A stretch of DNA of 64,000 nucleotides from Apostichopus japonicus (GCF_037975245.1 NC_092582.1:21602577-21666576), one strand, 5' to 3'. Shown: positions 12,201 through 22,366, numbered from the stretch's first letter. The notes: a model not told the origin generated them from the letters alone. Program-made: numbers and translations.

Positions 12201-15200
12201 CATGGTGTCAAATTACTTAGCAGGTATAACCTGTGCTGCATAGGCTAATTAGATGGATTGTTCTATTGGAAGAGGGGTTGATTAAAGTAGCTACACAGCA
12301 AGCTGCATAGGGTAGACCCCCTACAGAGGTCTGGGTGCACAGGATTGGTGGAATTGTTTAGGTTACCATGGCAATCCTATACCAGGTAGAGATATTGTTC
12401 TTATTAGCTGTATACTGCCTGTGCAGTGGTAGTGTGTGGGTACAACTATATTGGAACCTTTGTTTTAATAATAAGTCGTGAGCTAGCTCCCTAGTTCATG
12501 CAGGGAAATGTTGCTAGTCTAGGGGTGCACAGAGGATTAAGATGTAGAATAAATATTAGCACTTCTGTGTGCAGCTGTGTGGGTCATGTCAGTTAGTTTG
12601 GTGGATATGTTTGTTGGTCTATGCGTGAGTGTGTGTTATCTGTAGATTGATTAGGTTTATCTGTTATCAATAAATTCATGATGTTCACTGAGGTTGATAT
12701 GATATAACAGAGAGCTGTAAAGGACAATTATGTTCTAGATAATAGATTAAAGGGTTGTAAATAAACATTGATATACCATATGACATTGTGTTGCTGTACT
12801 ATTCATTTTGCTCTGAGTTTTGTTCCTTTCTACCCCTCAGGTGGCCTATATATTGGCTCATACCTAGGTCACCCGAATCCCCGGGGTAACACATTGTAAT
12901 GATTAAATGGTGGTGGGTGTACCAGGGAATGAACACAACATCACTTGCAAAGAGGGTATCCATATCTATAGAATATATGTACACAGATCACTGACTGGAT
13001 GGATTTGAAAGTTTCATCCAAAAATGATAATTGAATAAATAAGCAAAACGGATGGTTGAAATAATGTATGACATCATGCATGATATTACATTTTAAATAC
13101 AAATTTTTGTAATTACAAAATAAACCAGAAAGACGAAAGGCTTTGCGATTCTTTGCTAGAATTTGTATGCAGGGTTTGGTTTCTTCCAATAGGAACTTGT
13201 TTCTTCTGGAGGTAACTAGACACCAGCATTGAGAAAAACAATTTCTAAAGGGAATACATCACTTTTATTAGGAGTAAGAGTAGCTGCTCCCTGGTTTTAT
13301 CTGCAATCTAGTTTTACATATGGATTATAAACTGAAGTGGGTTGAGTGTTCAGTCAGTGTGGCACTTCAAAGGTCATAGGACCAGTTACACTACCATGCC
13401 ATACGTCTTTTGGTGTCACAGAAAATCACCTCTTAATGGGTGCAATCACTGGATCTACTACCTCAAAGAAATCACTGTAGTAATAGTAACTACAGCAGCT
13501 GTATATTATGTTTTGATGAATACAAAAAAAACCTGCATAAATGTACTAGATAATTGTACCAAAACACAACTCCATTAATTAGCCCAGCAGTTAGTAATTA
13601 TGGCTGTTGCCCTCTGCAAGATGGATCCACATACCACATATGAAATTCATCCAAGTATCACTTTTGGAGTTTACAAAGGTTTTCATATTTTGACATCTAC
13701 TGAATGCAAATGACCTTTGACTTCCACAGACAATCCATTAAAAATACTTTACTCAATAAGCTGGTGCCACCTACCAAGTATAAACTACTTCCAAGTTTGA
13801 TTTTTGGAGTCAAGGTTTCAGAATTTGACCTTTGTTAATATCAAATGACCTTCGACCTCTGCAGAAATCATGTGTGGGTTCTTGTACTCAATAAGGGGGT
13901 CCAATTATTGAGTATGAAGTACAGTACATTTCAAGTGTTCCATTTGGAGTTATCTGTTCACAAAGTTTTCAGATTTTGACCTCTGTTTACATCAAATTAC
14001 TTTTGACCTTCACAGAAAGCAAAAGGGTTCTTGTACACAGTAAGGTGGATCCAGGAATTTCTTTTGTCCCATGTCACCACATGTGATGCCTTGACATGTA
14101 TGCACAAACACAAACACTCATGTTTGTATTACATTCAGACCGAGGACCCCATTGTATTTTCCATTGTTCAAATCCCCGTACCCTAACCTTAACAATACCC
14201 CATACAATAGAATTCTTCCCAGGACGTGGTGATTCTTTAGAAATCACAACCGAGGACCTGGAATTCGTTTGTTCAAGTCCTCGGTCAGAATACAAACAAA
14301 CGCACACGCACACACGCCATCACTAAAACAAAGATTCCTTTTGCCTCCAGCATTGAATAAAAGATTACATGAGTGTACCACAGAAACTTCGCACTATTCT
14401 CATATTCATACTACATCTGTTTAGTTAAGGTTGATGGGTCCAATAATGTGTGTCTAGTACATAGCTTGCTCAGGATGATGCAAAATCACAATTCAATGCA
14501 GCTTTAATATTGTATTTAAATAGCATACAACACAGCTGTCATCTAGTGTTGTATAGCTTGCTCAGGCTTTCTACTCACATTTGCCAGTAAGGTCAAGTCT
14601 TGGTGCAGATCCTCGACTGCTGCTTCATGACGTAGACGTCTGCTCTCGGAAATCCTCTCAATTATGTCAGATCCCTGCTTATCTACATCTGAAAAGAATG
14701 TTAGACCAAGTCATTAGAGTGTTAACAATGTTCCTAGCCACTACATATCCATACTCTGTATGGCGTATATGGTGTTATTGTATGTACACAGACTGGCCAA
14801 ACTTGCCTTTTACAAAAGTTGGGAGATTTTCCATCCCAAAGTATGAGGAGATATGGGGAAAATAGGGAGAATTGTGAAAAATCCAACTAAGGGATGCTAA
14901 GAGTTCTGCAGCATCCTGCGTAAAACATATAATCTTCTTTTCCCTACACAGTTCCAAACTATAACCACTAAATTTTCACATCATAGGCATTAGGCACTAC
15001 TGGTCGGCCAAGATAATCTCCTTTATCTGATGTTATTACAGCCATGTTGCATGAGATTTTGCAGCTCCTGTGACGGCATTCTTTTTGACATGGTGCCTAA
15101 ACAGAGTGATCAATTTGAAAATAATTGTCACTCGCACATAAGTGCTGCAGAACACAACAGCGATACCATTTTGAACAAATCTTTCCTCAGATATTTAGTT

Positions 15201-18200
15201 AATTTTCTCCACATTCCTAACGCAGGTAAACCCATATACACCTTCCACTTTCCTACTGCAATTTAGAAGATATTTTAAATCAAGTTTTCTGAGAGATCAG
15301 CAAGAAAAAATCAGCAGAACGTTAACTTTCCCTAAAAACCGGGAGACTCTTGGTAAAACTTGATGAGTTGGCAGGTCTGAATATATACTTGTTAATATAA
15401 ATAAGACACCAGAAGACCAGCTGTGACTTAAACTTGGTCAGTTTCGGTTTCAAATTTAGGTGATATCTAGAAACATACCTTATTAACCTCCTTCAACAAA
15501 CTACGTTGGTAAAGTCTACAATACTCAATTTCATATCTAGGTTTCTGGAACGCTTTATGATTCAACGTGATCATAACTGAAGAGGCAGAGAATAGCAAAC
15601 ATATCATTGGAGGTAGGGAGTGGGAAGGGGTGAATCTGTAGGGAGGAGGGGTATAGGTGTGGGAGATGCCTGAAAAGTTCATGGGATTAAGTCCAGGATC
15701 CCTTGTTCTGTGCACACAAGAGATCTCACATACCTACAACACCCTATTTAAAATGTAAAAGAAACATTTGAATTCAAAGCCATAATGACATTCACAGCTC
15801 AGTTCATGGCATTTGATGTCGATTCCATGCATCTGCAATTTCTATGAGTATTATTCACTGCAAAATGGCTACACAAGAAAAGGTGATCTTCAAAGGCTTT
15901 GAAAGCAATTTGTAGGTATAAGTGTGAAACTATCATAAAACCAGGCACACATTGAAAAAGGCAGCTAATAACTGTTTATACTGTTTATACTATTAAAAGT
16001 GAGAGAAAACATGTTAAAGTACCCACCAACTGTATCAGCCAAACTTCTGACTTCTCTAGCTGCTAACGTTGAGGTCGGTTCCCTAGATTCCTTCAAAGCT
16101 TTCTCTAAAGAATGCCTATTAAAGAAAACAAGCAGTTACTGGAACCATCTGGTAACATTCTGCTGGCTTTGTCTTACAGAATATGACACAGTAAGCTTGT
16201 AGTAGTTAATTAATGCTTCATTTACACGTTTGAGAGAAAGAAATGGCAGCATAATGCCATGGGTGAGTGAAAGGATTATGACGGGTATTGAGGCTTATGA
16301 AACCTTTCTCTGATGTTGTTACAGTTCCCATAAAACAAGCTCAGAGGTCAGTCTTGGGCATCTTTGTCAATTGAAACCCTTTAAACAATTTAAACTCTTT
16401 TTACCCTTAATATGTGCTTGAGAATTTAAATTCATAGTGACAACTGCATCACCTGGTTGTCAGTTACAAGCAATGCCTCTCATATGTAAGTGTCTGTTTT
16501 GATTTCTTAATCAATTTATTATTCTTTATCAATTAAGCATTTGTAGTGCTTTAAACTTTGATATAACGAAGAATATGTAGGAAGAAGTTGCAAATGTGCT
16601 TTGTTGATATTTATTCAAATGGTCAGCTTTCAGTTGGAGTATCTTTTGTTTCATGTATAAATCAAAATTATCCTGTTTGTCTTTTATTCATTGGGTGTAT
16701 TAATAAATTTAGCAGGCACACTGTAAGAAAGCCTATCTAGTATACATTTGCATTTTCTCAATGAGAACTCTGTACAGACCTTATTCATATATATGTTTTT
16801 AACATAGAACCGCTCAGGTGAAAATGACTCATACTCTTGTACAAACCTTAGAGAAACTGGATTCTCTGTCTTGCCATCATTAGGTTGACTTTCAAGCCAC
16901 TTGATTGGTCTATCAGTTAGAAGACTCTTACCCATAGTCTCTCTACCTTCATGTACAATAGGAACATTTTGACTTATGGGTTCTTTCTGCAATAATCTCT
17001 TCTCAGTCTTGTCCAAAGTCTTGATCAGCTGAGCCTAGCAAAGAAAGATCAAAACAAGTGGGAGGTGAAAGACAATGTTTGTTAATGACCTAAAGTGCAC
17101 AATAGCTCATCGACATTATGAATTTTAAATATAAATTTATTTAAAGAAACATTAATTCCCATTTGTTTTCTTCACAAGGTTCCTTAATTTCTCTTTAACC
17201 TATCTGTCTTAAAGGGTGTGAAGACTCGCGCACAAAGAAACGTCTCATGCCGGTAATCTGACCTAGTTTCGAATGAGGTGTAACAGAAGTGTTAGACACC
17301 ACCATCGATCCCAGAAAATACACTCACAGCTTGCTACCGTCGTTAATTAGACACCAGTGTACAGTCAATACATACAGCTACGGTCATGATACCCACAACA
17401 CAGTTTACATAACAGCGTGGACATCTCGGGTCTAGATAAAAGATAACAAGGTATCACGTTTCATTACTGTCTGCATTTTGTAGCGACAAAAAGCAAACGT
17501 CATTTGCAAGCAACGGAAAGTTAACTTTTTCAGAGCGCGACACGCGGTTCGGAAAATTGGGGCGAGTCTTCAATGCCATTAAAGCCCCATTATGCATTCA
17601 ATCTCAACAGTCGAAACAATTCTTTTCAGTAAGTAGCATGGTGACTTCGAAGTTCGGACACTTAAGACTTAAAACACCCCAAAACTAAATCTTCTGGTAT
17701 AAATCACCGGAAAATAAACTTCATATGGTGGGAGAATTGTGTTATAGTACGATACACGGCCAAACTTTCTTTCCTGCAAACTGTTTTCATGTTGTATTCC
17801 AAGAAGATTCTTCGTGATTGTGGAACTGGTATTTCTTTGCTAGAGTATTGCGAAGTTCGGACGCGCAACCCACAGTGTGGCGCTGGTGATAAAATTGGTG
17901 GCGCAGTTGCTTTTTCAGTAATTATAACAGACTTCATATATCTCGGTCATTTTATTGACTAATATGTAAGTATTTTCTTGCACACGGGCCATTTTGGAGA
18001 GAAACTAACTGTAGCTTCGTACTTTTTGGTGAAATTTGGCTCTTCCTGTAAGTTGTCATGGTAAAATCGTGAATTTCTTAGGGTGTCCGAACTTCACAGT
18101 ATGCCGAACTTTGCACTACTGACTATACTTTTATTTTGTAAATATAATAAAAGCATCGAAAAATAAGTATGATGGTATACAGTGAATTGGTGATGGTAAG

Positions 18201-18642
18201 GGCATTGATGTTATTTTGAAAGCCTAGTGCTGATGATGATCTCACTTATTTTGCTCAGTCAGTCACTCATTGACAGTGGTTTAGTTATATCCTTCAGCTG
18301 TGCTGCACAACACAACTAAGCCCAGACTATGCCATTTTCTAGCCTAGGCTATGCTACAATTATTTCCCGGGAAACGAAGTGGATTTTCTCACATGAGGCC
18401 CAATTCTGATGGCAATATATAAACAAAGTTTGCAGTGTGATTAGCACATGAAAACCTGAATGCGATTTCGCTGAATTGGTATCTTAGTCAGTTCACACAT
18501 ATACCTTGGCTAATCCCCAGTCGACACTCTAGCCAATATTTCTGATAGGCTATCGTTAGCCTAACGTTACCTGTGCGTCAAAGAGCTGACGGTAAATCTG
18601 CCCAGATGGAACTACACGTACAGCTGCTTGAGTTTCTGACAT
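149..18642 (-). CDS. CCDC180: CCDC180-like coiled-coil protein, 5' ten coding exons (partial)
   Basis: Ten minus-strand coding exons join in frame: 18642-18571, 17034-16847, 16115-16027, 15576-15479, 14674-14579, 4145-4079, 3067-3030, 2265-2131, 1299-1040 and 268-149. Each is bounded by AG and GT on the minus strand and the phases match at every junction. The joined protein starts [15 protein letters not shown] and is rich in charged, helix-forming sequence. It includes a W-rich stretch ([11 protein letters not shown], then RREWIREM), the segment [13 protein letters not shown], and [12 protein letters not shown] across the last junction. From memory this order of motifs matches the N-terminal DUF4455-type region of CCDC180. 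The family is poorly characterised, so no function is claimed. The gene continues past the left edge. The 10.4-kb intron between 14579 and 4145 contains a Ty3/Gypsy element. The gene is divergent from the IL-17 array. The family name rests on recalled resemblance, not a search. Confidence 0.75.
612..964 (+). mobile_element. TTAA-target MITE, copy 1 (intron of CCDC180-like gene)
   Basis: A non-autonomous element of about 350 bp with ends AGGGTGTGAAGACTCG and, inverted, AGGCATTGAAGACTCG. It is flanked by TTAA on the left (608-611) and a decayed TCAA on the right. TTAA targets are typical of piggyBac-type transposons (established knowledge); the family assignment is inference. No coding capacity. 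Two further copies lie at 17213 and 54929. Confidence 0.75.
1040..1299 (-). CDS. CCDC180: CCDC180-like exon 9
   Basis: 260 nt between acceptor TTTTTTGCAG and donor GTACGT. Encodes [20 protein letters not shown] through [13 protein letters not shown] to IQKFT with two bases of a split codon. The last 30 or so nt of the longer open frame here are intronic read-through. Confidence 0.74.
1300..2130 (-). other. CCDC180-like intron 8
   Basis: AT-rich intron between exons 9 and 8. I see no other gene or clear repeat in it. Confidence 0.6.
2131..2265 (-). CDS. CCDC180: CCDC180-like exon 8
   Basis: Exactly 45 codons between acceptor TTGAAAG and donor GTAAGA. Encodes [20 protein letters not shown], then a tryptophan-bearing helix [19 protein letters not shown]. 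Confidence 0.72.
2266..4078 (-). other. CCDC180-like introns 6 and 7 around the micro-exon
   Basis: Intronic except for the 38-nt exon at 3030-3067. Includes a short C-rich run near 2665-2695. The longer open frames here (for example 3100-3489 on the minus strand) show no recognisable protein. Confidence 0.55.
3030..3067 (-). CDS. CCDC180: CCDC180-like exon 7 (38-nt micro-exon)
   Basis: A 38-nt exon between acceptor CTGAGCAG and donor GTAAGC. Encodes the end of a split Val, then [12 protein letters not shown]. Its two-base leading phase and zero trailing phase fit exons 6 and 8. Confidence 0.68.
4079..4145 (-). CDS. CCDC180: CCDC180-like exon 6
   Basis: 67 nt between acceptor TCTTGCAG and donor GTATGT. 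Encodes [20 protein letters not shown] and then DA plus one base. The upstream flank is the Ty3-bearing intron; the retrotransposon begins only 134 bp away. Confidence 0.7.
4279..5407 (+). repeat. 5' LTR (1,129 bp)
   Basis: Begins TGTTAGGAACATG and ends CCCCGGGGTAACA, repeated at 11763-12891. It contains two AATAAA hexamers and an internal 78-bp direct repeat (4392-4469 and 5281-5358). Confidence 0.92.
4392..5358 (+). repeat. 78-bp direct repeats bounding 811 bp inside the LTR
   Basis: The 78 bp at 4392-4469 recur at 5281-5358 (and at the matching places in the 3' LTR, 11876-11953 and 12765-12842). Each ends CCCCTCAGGT. The first copy continues into CAG/GTATGT, a donor-like site, while the second offers a pyrimidine-rich TTTCTACCCCTCAG acceptor-like site. 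Confidence 0.85.
5411..5428 (+). other. Primer-binding site
   Basis: TGGAGGCACCACCCGGAT starts 3 nt after the 5' LTR and begins TGG, as needed to pair with a tRNA 3' CCA end. From memory it matches the tRNA-Cys 3' end except for three central positions. The primer identity is uncertain. Confidence 0.6.
5480..6751 (+). CDS. gag: Gag polyprotein of the Ty3/Gypsy element
   Basis: A 423-aa frame from the first ATG after the leader ([12 protein letters not shown]). The central part (about residues 110-280) is a helical, capsid-like region. The C-terminal part has a cysteine cluster and a retroviral-type zinc knuckle, C-x2-C-x4-H-x4-C, at about residues 388-402 ([14 protein letters not shown]), which binds nucleic acid in the family. 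A lysine-rich, coiled-coil-like stretch precedes it. The stop TAG at 6749 lies 82 nt into the open pol frame, so pol is expressed by frameshifting. Intact, with no internal breaks seen. Confidence 0.9.
   Translation: MATVDELLCEIQTKLHLCTVDQLESVGLGIALPETDRIKAKTKGRTGLLGLINRYLSSEELEESDDQGLGKLKELREVLLGEIPEKVDDKSSQKVGTPEPPSDPTSTKVLQHHREYIRRDFKISGQIAGSQQKDGLGFTSLIHQIEAGLRKGYPEEEVVEAVIRATNPGLNLRGYLESKTDITLPKLRRILRSHYQEKGATELYHELSSLTQAPKETPQEFLVRALSIRQRVLFASKESETNQRYEEPLVQAMFLHAVSTGLTSESIRADLKPSLENTCISDELLLEKLNKSASSETERLKKQTKTRSYQAAHAIEATSKKVTKRETPPTPLEESLNGLRVDIEGLKELKIQVAQIQESLSRDRPVSYKGKRGCPKCRSENVGDRCNHCFRCGSGEHYARGCRQRPPGNERGSLLRDEGGPQQ
6667..11289 (+). CDS. pol: Pol polyprotein: protease, RT, RNase H, integrase
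   Basis: Open -1 frame from 6667 to TGA at 11287, about 1,535 aa counted from the GTG at 6682, which is not a credible start; entry is by frameshift. In order: aspartic protease with D-T-G (LWDTGSQVS, about residue 76); reverse transcriptase with YLDD (about residue 544); RNase H ([13 protein letters not shown], then FTDNNPLTY); integrase with an HHCC-like N-terminus (HNDMGH...QCHCV), then catalytic D (SIDYLH), D (HHDQG) and E (GQVERMN) with 35 residues between the last two. A GPDKL motif at the GPY/F position follows, then a proline- and glutamine-rich tail. All catalytic residues I could check are present, so the element looks competent. Confidence 0.93.
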   Translation, partial: ALCKRVSTKATGKRERVTSKGRGGTPTVEKSFGHRQKSPKQPPTAPPHLSLKKFKKLIGLVGKRCIVRASLNGLPMDVLWDTGSQVSIIQKDWIQKNMPGVIVRPVEELLDGLHLDLTATNGIEVPYDGWVAVSLKVGTIGEIEVPMLVYSGDMDNPLVGYNVIAHILNGTGGSEFSENDLHSAFPGKGKSTLTAMVKVVKENDSVLLASVRSPPRNQLLVSGQTNFIECRVYVGEVKGPIDWLFEPNQISLPEGLNVQATTVRMARGSVVHVNVPVLNNTNHDLLLSKRTPLGTLEQVTSVLPLPQVLCKTSVDQTATANSTYVNCDMETDRTKPPDERQDRDWCPPVDLSDLTPDQRQLATKMLLEESSAFSRDDMDTGDCPDLQMKIQLKDETPVQKGYISIPRPLYKEVKEYLEDLIRRGWVSKSKSNYSSPVVCVRKRDGSLRLCVDFRALNEKTVDDRQPIPKIQDLLDGLKGNTWFSTLDQGKAYHQGYMSPESQHLTSFITPWGLHEWQRIPFGLKNAPAEFQRYMEGCLHDLNNEICVVYLDDILVYGSTFSNHVERLRRVLQRLQKHGIKLKPKKCELFKRKVRYLGRLVTGEGYGMDPADKEPVLLLKNKTPTTVGELRKILGFIGYYRNYIQNFSIIAKPLYGLLGTQQKKFKTKGKQESRSGKGNTRDSKEKIVWTPEHHAILCDLVDRLTVHPVMAYPDFSQPYVLHTDASGDGLGAVLYQHLEGKLRVIAFASRTLTPPEQNYHSSKLEFLALKWAVTERFRDYLQYANHFVVFTDNNPLTYVMTTARLNATGQRWVSELASFRFEIRYRPGKENVDADVLSRMPIPDKLENYINEFTEKIPSTAITATAEYVQGTCCGEVACIDVTTVNSNSCDILGTSPTSTISPIDPLELKEAQENDLVLGRVLQMKKTGRRPSPQERKNETKNVQVLINQWNKLEFDDKGLLCRCTVNRKQLLLPTKYKDTVLKGLHNDMGHIGVERTLDLIRQRFYWAYMAKEVEMYITKQCHCVVQKKPTRNIRAPLIPIHTTEPFEMVSIDYLHLEKCKGGYEYILVVVDHFTRFAQAYPTKNKSAHAAAERLFNDFFLRFGFPKRLHHDQGREFENQLFTKLQEYCGIEHCRTTPYHPQGNGQVERMNRTILNMLRTLSNQQKLNWKEHLPRCMHAYNCSKNDATGFSPFFLMFGRSPRLPVDILFNLESENEDIDHRTFADKWRCQMQEAYSIANRHTDKASAAAKERYDRKTHYTQLSPGDRVLVKNLVRQAGPDKLRSYWEDTVYRVVKQINPDIPVFEVITDNSKKQKRVLHRNLLLACDALPLDETQMIHGKPPRQRKKTRTATQAGGDVDGSDVSDDEWHTYITRQRSTARTSAPAEQYVSDGAPDQLQNVPTQTPAAVDVSQSPVNQTPQTPEQPTRPVEPPVEIPEEQVPQERVPEEQGRPSRNRRPPDYLNYGQPGAPTWVQSTQCPYPSYLPPPNLGQPYPQTQTRPWFQPCPPMYDYRLQTPVFYPQFQQHTPDWTMYRPTNVERS
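6700..6706 (+). promoter_or_regulatory. -1 ribosomal frameshift site GGGAAAC
   Basis: The heptamer G GGA AAC sits in the gag reading register in the form X XXY YYZ, inside the gag-pol overlap (6667-6751). Pol is in the -1 frame and is open from here on. The same heptamer is the established shift site of mammalian PEG10. Six nt downstream, GGGTC (6713-6717) can pair with GACCC (6738-6742), a possible stimulatory stem. A weaker G-run heptamer lies at 6733-6739. Confidence 0.8.
11290..11762 (+). other. Ty3/Gypsy 3' untranslated region and polypurine tract
   Basis: No gene. It ends in the purine run GAGAGGGGGAGAG directly before the 3' LTR, the expected primer for plus-strand DNA. Confidence 0.75.
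11763..12891 (+). repeat. 3' LTR (1,129 bp)
   Basis: Same length and ends as the 5' LTR; no mismatch noticed by eye. Confidence 0.92.
13640..14060 (+). repeat. Degenerate tandem repeat, about 140-150 bp period
   Basis: Three diverged copies share TTTTGGAGT, then a motif like TTTGACCTTTG...CAAATGACC, then CACAGA and a stretch like GGGTTCTTGTACTCAATAAG. Lies in the host intron. No coding potential. Confidence 0.6.
14121..14300 (+). mobile_element. Short inverted-repeat element
   Basis: The left end reads TGTTTGTATTACATTCAGAC followed by CGAGGAC. The right end is GTCCTCGGTCAGAATACAAA followed by CA, its near inverse. Because of the symmetry both strands carry similar open frames. It is followed by a short AC-rich microsatellite. 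Likely a MITE or a folded SINE remnant. Confidence 0.55.
14579..14674 (-). CDS. CCDC180: CCDC180-like exon 5
   Basis: Encodes [20 protein letters not shown] and then DLTLLAN, ending before donor GTGAGT. Two acceptors are possible: AAGCAG (start 14674, phase 0, consistent with exon 4) or the stronger TTTTCAG (start 14688), which would need an extra unseen exon to keep phase. I prefer 14674. Confidence 0.65.
15479..15576 (-). CDS. CCDC180: CCDC180-like exon 4
   Basis: 98 nt between acceptor CCTCTTCAG and donor GTATGT, encoding [18 protein letters not shown] and on to LLKEVNK. Only one frame is open. Ends in phase 0. Confidence 0.7.
16027..16115 (-). CDS. CCDC180: CCDC180-like exon 3
   Basis: 89 nt between acceptor TTTAATAG and donor GTGGGT, encoding [15 protein letters not shown] and then [10 protein letters not shown]. 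Enters in phase 2 and leaves in phase 1, matching both neighbours. Confidence 0.7.
16847..17034 (-). CDS. CCDC180: CCDC180-like exon 2
   Basis: Acceptor TTTGCTAG and donor AAG/GTTTGT bound 188 nt. The frame encodes [18 protein letters not shown] and ends VSLR with a split codon (phase 2). The open frame runs on past the donor into the intron, but a later candidate donor (AAG/GTCTGT) would break phase with exon 3. Confidence 0.7.
17213..17578 (+). mobile_element. TTAA-target MITE, copy 2
   Basis: Same family and orientation as the copy at 612. Flanked by intact TTAA at 17209-17212 and 17579-17582. It lies in the first intron of the CCDC180-like gene. Confidence 0.8.
17646..18100 (+). mobile_element. 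Candidate inverted-repeat element (GAAGTTCGGACAC ends)
   Basis: GAAGTTCGGACAC on the left is inverted as GTGTCCGAACTTC on the right, about 440 bp apart. A third related copy (GAAGTTCGGACGCG) lies inside near 17850. No clear target duplication found. Lies in intron 1 of the CCDC180-like gene. Confidence 0.45.
18571..18642 (-). CDS. CCDC180: CCDC180-like exon 1 (start codon exon)
   Basis: Twenty-four codons from ATG (18642-18640), encoding [15 protein letters not shown] and ending FDAQ, followed by donor GTAACG. Phase 0 joins exactly to the next exon, which begins AQLIKTLDK. Confidence 0.72.
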
Positions 18643-20179
18643 GATCTCTTTCACAGTTTTTTTTTAAACGTATCAGGAAATTATCGCCAACAGGACCAAC
18701 GATTTAATGTAAGGCGTGAGCCTACTCATAACCTAGTAATTTTGGCTCCCTGTTACTTGTTAGGCCTACGCTACATATACGAACGGTCCTACCGTACGAG
18801 CAGTCTGTCGCTAGGCAACGCTTCAAGCTTCTAATTCTAGTTCTCAAGTGATCATTCTATGTAAAGGTTTCGCTTGATAGGCTTCTTAGAGCATTTTGAA
18901 CACCCTGATCCAGCAGACTATATAACCAAATTAAGATTTATTACGTGCAGAGAGTTATGGATTTCAAGAATAGCTGTAAATGTATTTCAATTAATTAGAT
19001 ATATATCCGGAAAAATCTATATACGGAATTCGAGATATCTAAATTTGTTTAAAAGATATCGTGACTAGTTTTCGATATCTTGGATTAAATTTTCCATGTC
19101 TCTGATTTTATAGAGATATTTCGAGATATCCAAATTAATTGGAGAAATACAAAACTTATCTAAAATTCATTTCCAGATATCCGATACCGAGTTAGAGATA
19201 CCCAGAAGAGAATTAGATTGGGGGGGGGGGGAGCTTCCAAAAAGTCAGAGGGGCACTTTCTCATTCCACAACCACCACTAGTTATGCTATAAACCGATAC
19301 ACACCGGCCATATGATGTGTTAGTATGCTATCAATACCAGAGCTGTATATTATACGGCTCTGATCAATACTATTATGGTGCACTGCAACATTATTATATA
19401 TATTTTTTTGAGATTGTTTATTGTTAACCGTGCTACAAAAAGATATGGGATGCTATTTTAAAATAGCATGTATAGACTAAAAATAAATAATTAAAATAAA
19501 TAATTAAATGTAACAACGGCTTAAGATATCCAAAAGACAGTTCTTCATCAAAGGGGCACATTTTATTTGCCAGTAGGGCACATTTGCTATTTTGGAAAAA
19601 AGAAAGTGTGGGGGGGGGGGGTTCAAATAAAAAGATCAAAATGTTAGATTAAACATTCTTCCTTTTGAGTTACAAAAGCAAGAAAGCCACTGTAGCACCC
19701 ATAAACAAAACTTAAAATAAATCTAGGGAAGATCTCCAAATCCTGCCAGTTTTATGCCGCGCACTTTTGTTAGAGCTTCCGATGTCACCGGTTATCATGT
19801 AGCTTTTACAAAGGTACAAAGGGACTTAAAAATGGACAGTCGGGACCTGAAAGTGGACAATCGGGACCTAATGAAAATGGACAGTGGGGACATGACAAAA
19901 TATTTTTTTAAAATACTTCCCGGGATGGGAGGATCGAAATTGATAATTTCAGATACACCAGCACTCCTTCGACAAAATGGCGCCATTTTGGTGAAAATTG
20001 GAGGGGGTTGAATTTTGGGAGTTGGGAACCCCCTCCAAAGAAAATTTTAGTCGGGTTCTTCAAACTTTTTTTCCCTGTCCTTTACATGATAATCAATTTC
20101 AGCTCATTTGCATATTCGGTTGTCTTACACTAAGTTACTCTACATATAGGGAAATACCGACTTTAATACTTTTGAGCGT
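18643..20179. other. Intergenic region between CCDC180-like gene and the IL-17 array
   Basis: No gene recognised. It holds the presumed CCDC180-like promoter (just above 18642), a cluster of AGATATC/CGATATC motifs (about 19030-19200), a degraded G-rich repeat (about 19213-19620), a short tandem repeat near 19820-19890 built on GGGACCTGAAAGTGGACA, and an 18-bp palindrome CAAAATGGCGCCATTTTG at 19973-19990. Confidence 0.6.
19213..19620 (+). repeat. Degraded copy of the G-run-ended repeat
   Basis: Shares GCTTCCAAAAAGT, AGAGGGGCACTTTCTCATTC and the later CAGTTCTTCATCAAAGGGGC with the repeat inside the array units (28391, 38029, 46430). It is diverged, bounded by runs of G, and lies outside the array. 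Confidence 0.6.
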
Positions 20180-20520
20180 ACCATGGTTACTGGGAAAGTC
20201 CGATTTCCTCCATCTTTTCAGGGTGTTTTTTTTCTTCAAAATACGATGAAAGTTGTAGGTGCGTTTCTTCCCCGGGTGGTAGGTGGGTCGTTTTGAAACA
20301 AACCAAAACGGTCATGATAATTAGTGTTACTATATGAAAATCCCGACCCTTCTAATTTGGAGCGTTACCATGGTTACTGAGGTAATCCGATTTCGCCCAT
20401 TCTTTCAGGGTACCACCGTTGGGGTGTCCCCTTTCCAAAACAGGATGAAACGGGTGCGTCTCATTCCCGGGGTGATAGGGGGTCACTTTGTTATAAAAAA
20501 ATCCGAACGAAAAGCAAAAT
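20180..20520 (+). repeat. Twofold internal repeat of about 180 bp at the unit start
   Basis: ACCATGGTTACTGGG...TTTCAGGGTG...GATGAAA.TTGTAGGTGCG occurs twice in a row in diverged form (20180 and about 20364). It recurs at 29309, 38945 and 47344. It opens a frame of about 126 aa in units 2-4 with no recognisable protein, so I treat it as non-coding. Confidence 0.65.
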
Positions 20521-21654
20521 AATTAGTGATATACATTTTTGAACTAAAGGAAAAATGTAGGTTTGAATTATTTCTCGTATGGGCTTCTAATAACTTCATT
20601 CGACCTTGCCTATATACCCTATACAAAACATACAGCAATTGATGTTATGCCTGATGATCTTTAACCTCCATTCTAAAGTTATAGTGCAGTCAACCATAAT
20701 ATCTACCTCTAAGCCAGGGTTTCCCTAACTTTATCCCGCCACGAACCCCTTGTGGATGTCCAGCGACGTAGCCAGGAGTTTGAATGGGCCGGGGGCATAT
20801 TTTGCGCTTGATATGGGGAGGAGTCTAAGGGGAGGGGTGTCCCCTCCCCTTTGAGAAATTTTTGAACAATTGAAGGTCCTTAGATGCGATCTGGTGCAAT
20901 GTTTTCCCAGTTTCATCATTATTATATGATATCATATTATCAGCAGATTTTGTTTCCTGTTTGAATTCTTTTACATGTCCTTTTACATATTATATCAGAA
21001 AGACAAACATAGACAAACATAATAATTATTTATATGAAGCTCGTATCACGTATACGATTGCTAGCTTCATAACATGATGCTAAAGTTGGTCCAGTAACCA
21101 TAATATCTACCTCTAAGCCTTTTTGGTGGAAGTGAATATATATGTGGTGTCCAATCAACCATGTTTCTAACGCTAAACAGCTGAATATTTCATAAAATGA
21201 AACAGTGACATTTACAATGTTTGTTCCATCATTTTATATAAAAAGTTAATGGACGATGGGACATACATTCCTCCATATCATAGCTTCATCAAGATTCCAC
21301 AATGATAGTAATTAGTGGAAGTTGCATTACAACAAAACATGATTATGAATTCTTTTCTGTGTATTGAGCTATGTTTCCTTGAACTTAAATAAAGAAATAC
21401 AGCTAGCTACACTTTGTTCACCTCCTTTAGACTTGTTTATGGCCGCAGAGGGTATAGCTAAGTTTGGGATTTTGCCTGTGAAGGTCCCCATGAATATGGT
21501 GTTAGGGTTAATAAACAAATGCAAACAACTACCTATATTCACCTCTTATAATCTATTCATTTGTCGCAGTGCCCAACTATTATGTTATTAGTAAGTTAGT
21601 TAAGTAGTTAGTATATTGATTTTACTCTTTTGAAATGTAAAATTTATTATAGAG

Positions 21655-22190
21655 CAGGGTTCCCTAACTGGGGTTCATGAACCCCCAGGGGTGCGTGAGT
21701 CCATCCCATGGGGTTCGTGAGACGTTTCTGAAAGTCAAAAATAGATTAGGCCTTCTTTTTGTTGAACTAAAATCTGATATATCATATAATTTAGTATTGT
21801 ACAAAAGTCCCATACGCATATGTTGCCATAGTTGTACCGTATATACCATCATGTGATAAATAACTGAATTATGAAACACACACAGGGCTGAGAAAGTAAT
21901 TGAAAGGTTGGCCAAAGTATATGATATTATTTGGAAATTCCAGATGACCTCCATTTTGCCCGACACAAAGCAAAGTTAGCATAAATTCATGCTTGAAAAT
22001 TGTTGTTGAGTGACAACATGCAGTAACCAGGGAGTTGTTGATTACACTATGAACTTGATATGTTACGAAGCACTGTTATGCGTATTATAGTATAATAATG
22101 ACTCAGATCGTGTCTCGAAAAGTTGGGGGTTCGTGGACAACTCTGACATCCACAGGGGGTTCGCGGGGGAATAAAGTTAGGGAAACCCTG
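21655..22190 (+). mobile_element. hAT-type MITE, unit 1 (536 bp)
   Basis: Ends CAGGGTTCCCTAACT and, inverted, CAGGGTTTCCCTAACTTT. Flanked by the 8-bp target duplication TTATAGAG/TTATAGAC. CAGG ends with an 8-bp duplication are typical of hAT transposons. No transposase frame. Confidence 0.8.
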
Positions 22191-22366
22191 TTATAGACTG
22201 TACCACGTATATTACTTCAACAAACTTGGTCAATTTCCCTCAATAAAGTACAATAGCAATTCCCTCAATAAAGTACAATAGCAAGGGGCTTCCCCATTTT
22301 CTACCAGGCTGCATCGTGAGCCATTCATGCATCAGCCTACGAGTTTGATCTGAAGTGTTACAAAAC

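Larger units (their letters stand above)
4279..12891 (+). mobile_element. Complete Ty3/Gypsy-type LTR retrotransposon
   Basis: An 8.6-kb element inserted antisense to the host gene in a CCDC180-like intron. It has two equal 1,129-bp LTRs with TGTTA...TAACA ends and a CATT target duplication (4275-4278 and 12892-12895; it can also be read as 5-bp ACATT). It also has a primer-binding site, gag, pol and a purine-rich tract before the 3' LTR. Pol order is protease, RT, RNase H, integrase, which is Ty3/Gypsy order. No env-like frame follows pol. Both main reading frames are open, and I saw no LTR difference when reading them against each other, so insertion looks recent. Confidence 0.93.

Noticed and set aside
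14150-14290. GTTCAAATCC and GTTCAAGTCC, tRNA B-box-like, as a tRNA gene or SINE head
   Set aside because: No A-box or cloverleaf found. Both lie inside an inverted-repeat element.
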